From Theobroma cacao (Eukaryota > Streptophyta > Magnoliopsida > Malvales > Malvaceae): a DNA stretch of 64,000 nt. Of this stretch, positions 24,490 to 35,278 are shown in pieces (the first letter of the stretch is position 1; every line of letters begins with the position of its first letter). The notes below the pieces were generated by a model that worked only from the letters and a program-made list of their open reading frames with translations, was not told the origin of the DNA and made no database searches. The stretch lies in the NCBI RefSeq assembly GCF_000208745.1, contig NC_030853.1, forward strand, positions 13,495,465 through 13,559,464, given 5' to 3'. Both the position numbers and the translations under genes were made by a program.

Positions 24490-27456
24490 TATCAAGCCCA
24501 GCTCTATAATATACTTGCCATGTCATTCATGTACTTGATAGCATGTCTGCATACTTGGATGCCTCGAAAAATTGTTAAAAGTTGGTATCGTACCTAGTGG
24601 TACAATTAAGTTGATTAAAGCCTCGAACTAGTCCAAATAGAGATTCTAGGATGTGTTTGAGAGTTATTGAACCTTAGAATGTCTTAATATGGTGATTTGG
24701 AGTTTGAGGATTGATTTGGAGTCCAATCGGGAATTTTTATAACGTAGGGGTAAAATGGTTATTTTGCCACTCGAGGGCAAAAATTGGAATGTTGGAAGAG
24801 ATTTTTTACCAAGTTTGACTAGTTAGAACATAATTTGAATTTGAGAAGTGAAAATTTTCAATTCCGAGCATAAGGGCAAAACGGTCATTTCACGTGTCCA
24901 CGAAGACGTAATTGGAATTTTTAAAATTTTACACCACCATGACACTTGTCAAGCCCATGAATTTTACCTATTATCATTTTATATCTTGGATAAATAAGGT
25001 ATTATATGTGGTGGTAAGAGAATGCTTAATTGTTAAGTTTTAACCATGGACCAATCAAGTGGCGACATGTGTCAAGTTTTTATTATTTTATAATTTTCTT
25101 TATAAACTTAACATAAACTCTCCCATTCACTCTCTCATTGCCGTTGAAGCTAAAGAACAAAGGGGGAAAGAATAGAAAAACCCTAAGGCTGAAAAATTCA
25201 AGAGAAATTCATTGTATTTTCGATAAACGAAGTGATCGGAGGTAAGATTTCGCAGTTTAACTTAAAATCTACCTTACCCATGCTTTCTTTTTCATTTTTT
25301 ATGGTTGAAACTCAAGTTTTTATGATGGAAGAATGCTGGCCGAATCAAGGGGGGAAGGTTTTGAGGATGGGTTTTGCTAGATCTCATGTTATCTAGGCGT
25401 TTTTAGTGTTTTGTGATATTCGGTATGAAAAACGAGGAAGAAAATAACATGTTCTTCATCAAACCCTAATTGGTTGAATTCTATAGGGAATATTTTGAAG
25501 ATGAATTTTGTCATATTTCATGTTATCTAGCTCGTAATTGATGATTCGCGATGTCGGATATCGAAAAGTATAGTTCCTTTAGTAAACGACTTGAACGATA
25601 ATGAGAAAATTATAGTAAATGGACTTAGAATTGATTTCTAATGAGGTATATGGACTTATTGGAGTACTAAAAGTGCAATGAATCTATTTGGAGTTGAATT
25701 GGATGTTTTGGCTAATTAAAAGTGTATAGTGCGAGTTAGGTCGAATACCATTTCAGTTCAACAATAATTGAATCTACGTAGAATACAATCCTTAAGTGAT
25801 TATTCGAACACTTCTCTTTCAATTTCATACATTCATAAAGAGCCTTAAATAGTTTTATAATAGTTTGGCACAAATATATTGAATTACTTGTTATGTATTA
25901 TGTATAGGTGGTGAGCCCTCTAGTAAGGGTAAAGATATCATACCCGAGGACCAGGAGTAGGAGTACTCTCGTTATTGTGAGTAATCAGACGATCATTTTA
26001 ACTATCTAAAGTAGTTTATACTCATTTTTATGATTTTAAAGAAAAATGACCTTAAATTGTAAACTATTATGCTTTATAACTGAAGTGTTGGTTAAACGAA
26101 ATGAGATTTATAACTTGTTTTGAAATCGAATACTGGTTTTGGAAATTGAGTAAGTGGAGACTATATACTGGTGTTTGATATATGGTTTGAATTGATGGCT
26201 TATGACAATGTGATGGCATGAATGGCTGGATTTGTGTTTGTGTGGAATATATGAACTGTTTTGTTTTACCTTGACAGGCTGGGTAATATCATATTAGCCA
26301 TGTCATACTGTCGAAATTTTTATTGATTTGGTGGGGTAATTGATTAGCTTACTCCAGTGGGCGGGTTTCCGTGGACCTGCCTATTAGAGGGGCACGGTAA
26401 ACCTCGTTATATTTTACATTAGTAGGAGAAGCGCGTAGGGTATCTCCTAAGGTAGTTTAGAGTTCACTTCACGCCGAACAACCACGCGAGGGTGAAACTC
26501 AGCCAATGCCAAGGAACGACTACGTTTTTAAACGTAAAAACATGTTTTATGTGTATATGTTAATTTAACAGCCTTGGTGGACTCAATTGGATGCCCGGTG
26601 CAAGGTGTCATTGAGTACGAGTTTTGACATAAGCCAAGTTTTAAGAGAGTCATAAGCCTTGCTGATTTTTTTTTATGAAATGTAATTGTTTTATATGGTT
26701 GAAATGAGTTTTAATGTTACGAATTATATTATGAAGTTAAATTTTAATTGTCTCCATTTACTCGGCTTTAGATGTTATACATGAACTTTGCTTACTCACT
26801 GGGTTTATAAAAACTCACCCCCTTCTTTTCACCCATTTCAGGTTCAGAGCAGTATGTAAACAGTCGATTTTATCGAGGGTTTACTTTTGGATTTGCACCT
26901 TTAGAAATCGTAAGTCTACAGTCCTGTTTTTTTTTGTTATTTTGGGGCTCACATGGCATTATAAAATATTTTGTATACCCTAGCGTTGTGTGCTATTTTG
27001 TATATGAGTTTATTTTGTTACTGCGCTACAGTAATTGTTTACGTAGGATTTTATAAATATTGTTTTATATAAAAATGGAATATTTTATCCAATATTTTTA
27101 TTTAGTTCAATTAGTTATAAATTCACTTTAAAAAGATGATTTAGACACCTAGATTTATTTTTTTTATATGAAATGTATATTTTTCATTCATATACTATAT
27201 TTTTAGCAAGTTTCGAAATTTTTAGGTAAAATGACCAAAATACCCCTGTGCTATAGAAACTATTTTTTGATTGTCTTTGATTTGAAAATCGTCTATATTC
27301 CTTTAAAACATGATATTTAGTAACTATTGCTCATAGGGGAGGCGAAAAACTAATGCTAGAGCCTTGTGAGGTTTCGGTTGACATTCCGAGTAAGGTTTGT
27401 CTATCGGGACATCGCGGCGGTTGTCATGGGCTAGAAGAGAGTACCGGGTCATGACA
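24490..27456 (+). mobile_element. solo-1: solo class-2 LTR, 2967 bp
   Basis: Aligns end to end with the LARD-1 3' LTR: TATCAAGCC start, GGGTCATGACA end, TATA-like 'ctttataaac' near 25096, donor-like GGAG|GTAAGATT at 25242, 'gaggggcac' block near 26388, 'gccttggtgg' near 26571, and acceptor tract 'cccatttcag' ending 26841. No PBS follows and no polypurine tract precedes it. The flanks TAAAC (24485-24489) and TAAAG (27457-27461) match at four of five bases, consistent with a decayed target duplication, so an element here was probably reduced by LTR-LTR recombination. Confidence 0.85.
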
Positions 27457-28932
27457 TAAAGTAATCGACTATGGGCCATGAGAATTTACTTCCAGGCAAA
27501 TTGGGACCCTTTCACTTAACTATGTTGCCTAGTATCTTTATACTTAACATGGTTAAGGAGTGCCTTCATTTGGTCCATGAAGTTTATTAACAAAGCTACT
27601 GTAGGCAGGTTAATAGTAAATTCATGTTGAGTGTAACAACTATTGTTTCACTCTTTTAAGCTCCTTACTTAGTGAGCCTCTATGGGAGGTCTCACTTCAT
27701 AATCCACCTAAAAGGATTTATCCTTTCTGAGACCCAATTCGTCATGATCTAGATTCATGTCCACTTGTAGGAAGTGACATGTTTCACATGCCGATGGGCC
27801 AATAATGGAGACCGTGGACTCTAGGATTACTAGCATCCTCTCCCACTCAATATTTTTATACTTAGGGTTTTGATTGACTTTTTACCGAATTTTCTAGATG
27901 CATATTTAGAATATCTTAAGTCAAATTATGGGCTTGGTTATGTTTCCAACTAAATGCTTTTAATTTATAACTAAGTCCATATTACCATATTGTCTAGATG
28001 TGATTTATTTTCCTACATTCATTATGTATCTAGTAGCATAAAACTCTTTTTAAACTAAAATACATAATGTATGCATTCCTTAAGAGAAGTTGGCACCTTA
28101 ATTCTAGATGACATGTTTTCAAGAATACAAATAATATCTAATATCATTCATATAGATAAATATAAATATATATAATAATAAGCTACATTAATGCCCATCT
28201 TAGAAAAATATAATAAATGAAAAAAGTTACAATTTGTAATTCTCTTCAATCTTGCTTGCTTCCGTTGCTTGTTAGGACCACATCCATTTAGCACTCTTTT
28301 GAATTTTTATGACTATTTAAAATCTCCAATTTAATTTTAATTTTAATCGAATTTGAGAAAATAATTTTATTTTGTCCAATAAATTAATCTCATCAATTAA
28401 TACCAAAATAAAGTAATTTCAATCCAACATTAAAATAAATTAATTTTCCAAACAAATAAATTTTGAAAATTTTTAAGAATATATATAGTTTTTTCTAAAA
28501 TTAATTTATAAAAAAAATAAAAAGGGCCCACCCTAATGGGTTGTTGCCCAACAGCCTAAGGGTGTGCTACTACTAACAGCACATAGCAGGGGTTATGTGT
28601 TGCCCGACAACACACCCCACCCCTCCTTCCTTTTTTAAAAAAAATAAAAAAAATATTTTAATAAAAAAATATATATTAATAATAACAAAATTTTAATATA
28701 AGAAAAACTCTTTTTTTTAAAAAAAAAATATGATAAAAGAAAAACTCACTTTTCTTAAAAAAAATGAAAGAGACCAAATATTACCTAATTACCTTTTTCC
28801 TTTTTAGTTTGAACTTCTTTCTCCATGGATCCACCAAATGCATCAAGTAATATTAAAATTACATGGCTTTTCCTAGTTAAATAAATCAAAGGAAAAATAA
28901 AAAAATCAAAAAGGAAACAAGGCGATGATAAG
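27457..28932 (-). mobile_element. Non-coding segment, probably COP-2 leader
   Basis: About 1.5 kb with no gene-like frame. It lies between solo-1 and LARD-2 and, once both are removed, is continuous with COP-2 gag on the left and the COP-2 PBS on the right. Seen in it are very AT-rich runs at 28600-28760 and a more GC-rich patch at 28525-28625 with repeated 'acagc', 'gttgcccaac' and 'gttgcccgac' words. The assignment is by nesting logic, not by motif. Confidence 0.45.
28928..28932. repeat. LARD-2 target-site duplication, left copy
   Basis: ATAAG before the element and ATAGG after it (37813-37817) agree at four of five bases, consistent with an old 5-bp duplication. Confidence 0.55.
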
Positions 28933-29645
28933 TGTCACAACCCAAATTCTCGGGCCATGATCGACGCATGGGCCCAATAGGCATAGCCCACTAAGCCCAA
29001 GCAAGCCTCTTTATGCAATTCCGATTGTCATTCCCATCCATCATCTTTTAAATGGAGTGTTGTAACTCTCAAAAGTAAATGTTCCAGTAATATTTTATAA
29101 CAACTGAATATTCATATTTATATTAAATCAAAGTATTGTCATCATCAATCCAACATATACATACTTCGTTTATAACATGACTCTTAGTAGTTTACATTAC
29201 ATATACATGTTCACAAGAAATAGACTCGAGACCGTCAGCGAAATGACTCTAGGTGAAGATACAACTACTGAGATGCCATAGTACCTACCAAGAAGACAAG
29301 CATATGTGTGCGACTTAATATAGGTCCCAACTGCCTCCAAATCTGAAAACATGAATTTTAAAAACGTGACTACGAAACTCGGTGACTGAACATAACAAGG
29401 GAACAAATAGTCTATAGGAAGAATTTAGAAATCATGATGCACTTGTTTTAAAAACAATGCACTTGATTTAATTTCTTACTAAAAACCCCTCATTTCAAAC
29501 CTTGATTAATACCCTCATAGTGTTTCACAAGCCCATGATCAATCCATGAAGTTAAATAGGTGAAAAGTAGGTCAAAATCAAGCAAGGTAGCAAGCATGGT
29601 AGAAAGTTTCTCACTGCAGCGAGATTCGGGCAGCCAAAACAGAAA

Positions 29646-29667
29646 GTTTCTCGCTGCAGCGAGAAAC
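29646..29667. repeat. 22-bp perfect palindrome centred on CTGCAG
   Basis: The 22 bases starting GTTTCTCGCTG equal their own reverse complement. Degenerate copies occur at 29607, 29852, 29912 and 29938 in this LTR and at 35947, 36009, 36220, 36272 and 36300 in the partner LTR; TEK-1 and LARD-3 LTRs carry weaker ones (23073, 23355, 62804). Confidence 0.9.
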
Positions 29668-30273
29668 AGTGTCAATTTGCATATGTTTTCGTTTTTCTAA
29701 CATATCTCCCTCTACAAAAGTCCAATTGACAAGATTTTTAAACCATTAGAAAGATAAGAGGCAGGGCTACAACTTTGATCTTCAGACTGGAAGATGGTCG
29801 AAATCTTCATCAAAGTGAAAAAACTACATCAAAACCCGAGAGTTTCTCGTTGCAACGAGATTTATTTTCACTGCAGCAAGAAACAAGGCTGGTTTTTACC
29901 CCCACCACCCGAGAGTTTCTCGCTGCAGTGAGAGTGCATTCTCGCTACAGCTAGATTTAGGGGAAATGATAATTAATGGATTTTCACATGCCACACAATC
30001 CATTCTTACCATATTGCACATCAAAGTGAGCACATTGACAGTAATCAAGTTATCAACATTCAAAACAATCACATATTATAATCATAAACTTACTATCACA
30101 TATACATATATAAACATATATCAACAAGTACACCACCCCACTTCATTCATCGTCATAGCCGGGTCATCATCATCATCGGCTTATGCGCACTCCCTTCTCG
30201 TACATAGCCAGGTCAATATCATCACACAACATTATTCATCAATGCACAACATATATTCATATATATATATATA

Positions 30274-30293
30274 NNNNNNNNNNNNNNNNNNNN
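30274..30293. other. Assembly gap, 20 Ns in an (AT)n microsatellite
   Basis: Flanked on both sides by 'atatatat'; the partner LTR has a short (AT)n at about 36619-36636. The gap reflects an unresolved microsatellite length. Confidence 0.95.
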
Positions 30294-31487
30294 ATATATA
30301 TATATATATACATACCAACATAATATAGGAGCACATGGATTCATCCTTTTGCACATTTCACATTTTAGCAACATCAAAATGTTTTATCAAGGGTTTGTTC
30401 CCCGGCACACATTTTTTTAAGAAAAGTTGGTTAAAATCATACAAATATTTTGTGCAAATACATTCACATTCCCAAAGCCATTTTGATATGCAAGTTCACT
30501 CACCGGGATTGTTGAACCTCTAATCTACTCTAACTTCGATTATCACTTCAAACGGACATGTGAGGCCTTGTTGGAACCTATCACCCACAATATAACTATA
30601 AAAAATATAACAGCCCATATATCAAATTTGTAGCCATCTCTAACACCCTAAAATCAAATTCTAACTCATTTCTCACCTTGGTGGTTTTTTTTTTGTAGTT
30701 GAATTCCTTTTCAACAGCTTCTAAGCTACTATGGAAAGTATCTCTTTCTCTCTCTAAAACTTTCAACTAGTGAGAGAAAGTGTTGAACAAAGACTTTTTT
30801 AGGGTTTTAAGGTGTAAAAGTGGAAGAGCATGACAAATTGTATGAAAGAGTGGGCAAAAGCATGAAATTTGGAGCTAGAGAGAGAAAGTTATGGAAGTTA
30901 CAAAGCAAGCTTCCATGGAGGATAAAAGGAACGTGAAAGGGGAGGAAGAAAAAGAAGGAGAAGCTACTGGAAGCTACTAGAGCTTAGATATTTATGTTTC
31001 AAGTGAATGCAAATTCCCACCGAAATTACCAAAATACCCTTAAAATAGTGGCTTTGGTTCCTCCTATCCTTTGTGCAACCTTTTTGCTCTTTTGACAGAA
31101 AAACAAAGTCCATAATAGTTTAAAGGTACTCGGGTTCATGAAACAAAAAAATTTAGACCCGAGACGCAAAATGACCATTTTACCCCTATCGTGGAAATTA
31201 TCATTATTTTTATTTTCCTCATTTATTTACCATCATAAACATCATTTATTCATTCCTTAGGCCTATTTAGACCTTAATAGCATGAAAAAAACCCACTCGT
31301 AGGAGCCTACCAAGAGAAATTATGAAATTACCCCTGGTCCGCATTATCACGTCTACTTCAAGTTATGTGCCTATGGAGATCGAGATTTCACAGGTTCACT
31401 TCTGAATTACCCTTTTAACTCAGTAATCAACCTTAATTGGCATCCGTAAACTCTATTAGCCACCGTATTAAAATACGGGGTACTACG

Positions 31488-34400
31488 GTCTCCCCCACTT
31501 AAAATGAATTCGTCCTCGAATTCAAATCGACGTAGAGTGAATAATCAAAGTTCTAAAGTTCTACCACATCACTTTCATCGGGCATTCTTAACATTTCATT
31601 TATGCATCATATCGATTTCCAATCTTATAGAAAACTCAACAATGTCATAGTATATAGTTATGTGTACTACTCATGTTGGATCAAAATAATATCATTCTTT
31701 ATCTTATGAAGAGAATTCAAATATGCTGTTAATTTTGGTCACACCTCAATTAAATCATCCTTAAATCATCAATCATGCATGTTTACTTAACCATCCACAA
31801 TTCCTTTACCTTGATCTTTTATCAAACCTTCCAACATTCAAGCATGTATTCCACCATTGACTATGGGTCTAAATGGTCAACCAACCTCTATTCCGTTTTA
31901 CATACCTCCATACAAATTTGATTCAAGCATTTCATAATACATAAGGATCAAACACTCTTTATTTATTCATATGTATTTAACATCACCGATGATTCAAATC
32001 CGGTAACCATTAGTAACCGTATTCCCAAAAACAAACTCCAATACTTTCATGATCGAGTGCTCACTAGATAAATCTCAACTTATACCACAAGGCATTTAAA
32101 TAAATTATGACATTCCACATACCCTCTTAAATTCTTAACCAATCTCTTAATCAATAACTCAACCTCTCAAGATTAAAGTTGCTCAAAATTTTCCCTTTAA
32201 AGTTCTTTTCCAAGTCTCATTTTGATTACTAATCATTTCTACATTTCCGATGTTATAGCTAATTTGCTCATCATCAATCACCCACAACATATCTAACTTG
32301 ATATTTCTCAAATTTACTCCAAACATCAGATCTCATGGCCTCATTAGTTCATCAATCTGAAGATCAAATTAAACATTTATCTATCCTTAAGTGCACTTTA
32401 AAATTTAAGAATTATCTATTAAGACCTTTCTGATATTAACTTCTTTTGTCCTTTTTACCTTAGAAAATTAAATCCACAATCATTCATTTTGAATCATAAG
32501 CTTTATACTAATCAAGGCAGATTTTTAACTTTTCTTGCATAAACTCAAATGCAGTACCTTCATGCATAAGCTAAATTTTTACCCAAATCTCCAATAGTCA
32601 AAACCTTATATTGAAACTATACCAATACTCATACGTTCTATCCCATTAGCCTTTAGAGAATTAAATCTATGGCATACTTCTCTATTTGGGTACTTCATAA
32701 TAGCTTAACAAATTCTAGCTTACAATTAAACTAGTTCATATGCCAAGCCTTTCAAGCTGTACCAAAACACCAAATTTGATCACAATATAATAGAATTTAA
32801 TGGACTCATACCAAAAGTATAAACACTTACTTTTAAGCTAACAACATTATAATCCACTTGTTCACTGCCAAAATCAATGATAAACTATCTTAATCATTGT
32901 CTAGCACTATAACCATTGATAGAATATCGTCATCGAATCAAATTATAACTAACTCCGCATGAGCTTTTATACTAATATGCAACATATATAGCCATACATA
33001 TATATTTCCAAAAAATTTAACTTCAAATAGCCTTAGGCATGTCAAGCTTAATAAGACATCTGTAAAACCAAAATAACCAACAATCAAGTTTAGACTCATT
33101 TCTTATCTTGGTTGGTTAGATCATGCTCATCATTTGTGGTGAATACACAAAGCTAATCCCAATATTCTATTCTCATACTAGAATTGACCACTAATTGGCA
33201 CCATCCCCAAAGCACCACGTGTCTTCAAAGTAGATTTTTCTTAGCCAAAATTCATATTATAATATCATGCTTCTAGGTTGTAGCTCATTACCAAAGTCTT
33301 TACTCATATATAAATACTCGAATCATCATCTATTTTCTAAGTAGTTTTCTACAATTTTCGTAGCGTGTTTCTATTCCCTTACCAAGGGTAGTATCATTTA
33401 ATCAAACCATGTAACCCTCATTCTCTAAACATTTGAAGCATAAATCAACCTTTGCCCATCCCTATCAAGCATTTTACCTTGATAATTACTTAAAATAAAT
33501 TGGAACTTGTGGGGGAAGCACATTTCACAATTTATACCTTGCGTCTACAATTATGTCAAGACTAGAACCTTATGGGGTCCACAAAATGATAGGATAATCA
33601 TTGCCTCAAACTAGTATTTCCAAGTATACTTATACTTGTATCATATCTTCATACTTATGTGACATGTCAGTCACGAGCCCAACTTGACTGTATAGCCATT
33701 TCCTCTTTGAGCTTTAATGTTTTCTCATTGTGAAAAGTCTTTCGAATTTATCTCATCAGGGTATTCACAAAGTGGTTACCAGTCCATAACTTATAGTTCA
33801 ATTCCTAAAGCAGTGAACGCAATCTCATCATTAGAGTTATACTCTTATCTACCAATCATAGCTCCCTTTATGAGCACTACTTTACACTGCTGGATTTTTC
33901 ATAAGCCACTCTTGGCTATCCAAATTTGACCTCTTATAGCAAGTCAAACTAGTATATTATTCTTATGTTTTCCAATACACTTCCAAAATGCTTAAACACC
34001 CTTTAATAGAATTCTATTGAGGACTCGGACAATCAAAGGCTTATCTTCAAAGCTAGGCATAACTTTAACAATTTAATATATATTCGATAACATTTAGCTC
34101 ATTAACCCCATTGAACATTACTTTAAGATCTTTCAAGATGTCCTTACTCTTATTTCGGACTGAACCAAACTAACTTAATATAATTGCATTGATTATCCTT
34201 GAGCTTTTTATGCTCATCATAACAACACCTATGTTTCACCCGTCATTCGTCTTAATGACTTTCAGCCTTTCGCAACACACTTCTCATACATGTTAAGGCA
34301 TTCTCAATGTCATACCAAGCCTATAGTCATATAATCACCAATTAGGCCAAATCCTTCTATGGAATATCTCCTTCCATACAATGAATGCGAATCACAAAAT

Positions 34401-35278
34401 ATACAACTTCAAGTGTATGCTTACATATTGGTAACCTCCATATATTTCATGGTCATGAAAACCACAATTTGCAAAACTAGCTTTCTATCACAAGTTTGCA
34501 ATCGGAACATTAGTCTTAACATATCTCACTTTGGGCATACTTCACTACTAGCATTCACATACCTTTACCACAACATTCAGTGCAAATTGATTAAGCAATG
34601 ATCTCCAAATTTACTCTTAGATATACATATTCAATACTTATACGCTTATAAATTATATCAAAAGCCCACACCATTTGTATAGGGGCATGTCAAGCTCAAT
34701 TAACATAGTGCACTTACCTCCGTGCACATAAACATTGGTTTACACTTTCCTCGATACTTAAATTTATAACCTCAAGTGAGTCATAACAATCACTATTCAT
34801 TTCAGTCAAAATACAGCTCTTATTACCCTTATCGTACATCCTCCTTATATTGACCTCAAATACATTCCATAGTGTCCAAAATTTTAATTTTTTTTTAACT
34901 ATGGGTTCAAATCATAATTCCACCAAATGAATAAATTATTACGGACCTAACAGTCAAGCTCCACCTTCCTCCATCCTTAGTAGGAGGAATATATAATTAT
35001 ATTGACCTTTCATTAGAAGCATTTGCTTAAAAATCCTTTCAATAATGGTTTGTGTCTTGGGTGGCATCTCAAACCCAAGCAGTGATACCATTTATGCCCT
35101 TTACATGATGATAGCAAAAGGGTAGGTTACTAGGAATAGGAGTTTATATAGCTTCGTGTCTATGATTTATGCTGCAGTCACAAACCATATATAAGACTCT
35201 ACATTAACTCCGACAACTCCATTGACTAACAAAAGAATCCCTAGGACTCGGCTAAACCTAGAGCTCTGATACCACCTT
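31488..35278 (-). mobile_element. LARD-2 interior, non-coding
   Basis: About 3.8 kb with no believable gene; frames such as 33717-33929 and 34359-34601 are short and AT-driven. It is collinear with the LARD-1 interior from just after the PBS (minus 35260 downwards, plus 2275 upwards) to the polypurine tract. The 3' end (31489-31540) still reads like a polyprotein tail on the minus strand, ending N-S-F and a stop before AAGTGGGGGAGA. Shared order over kilobases without coding capacity is the evidence for a real non-coding element family. Confidence 0.75.
35263..35274 (-). other. LARD-2 primer-binding site (tRNA-iMet type)
   Basis: GCTCTGATACCA on the plus strand, 4 nt from the 5' LTR; the reverse complement is TGGTATCAGAGC. 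Confidence 0.92.

Larger units (their letters stand above)
28933..31487 (-). mobile_element. LARD-2 3' LTR
   Basis: Paired with 35279-37812 over the full length. It contains the palindrome array at 29607-29667 and 29850-29960, the shared module (about 29700-29785), an (AT)n run holding a 20-base gap (30274-30293), and a donor-like 'accttggtgg' (minus CCAAG|GTGAG) near 30676. The first LTR base on the minus strand is C in place of T. Confidence 0.88.

Noticed and set aside
29966..30523. Plus-strand frames of 120 and 62 codons, and the 161-codon frame at 36327-36812
   Set aside because: They are the same antisense reading in the two LARD-2 LTRs, crossing an (AT)n run and, at 29966, a gap. They are LTR sequence, and no conserved protein is recognisable.
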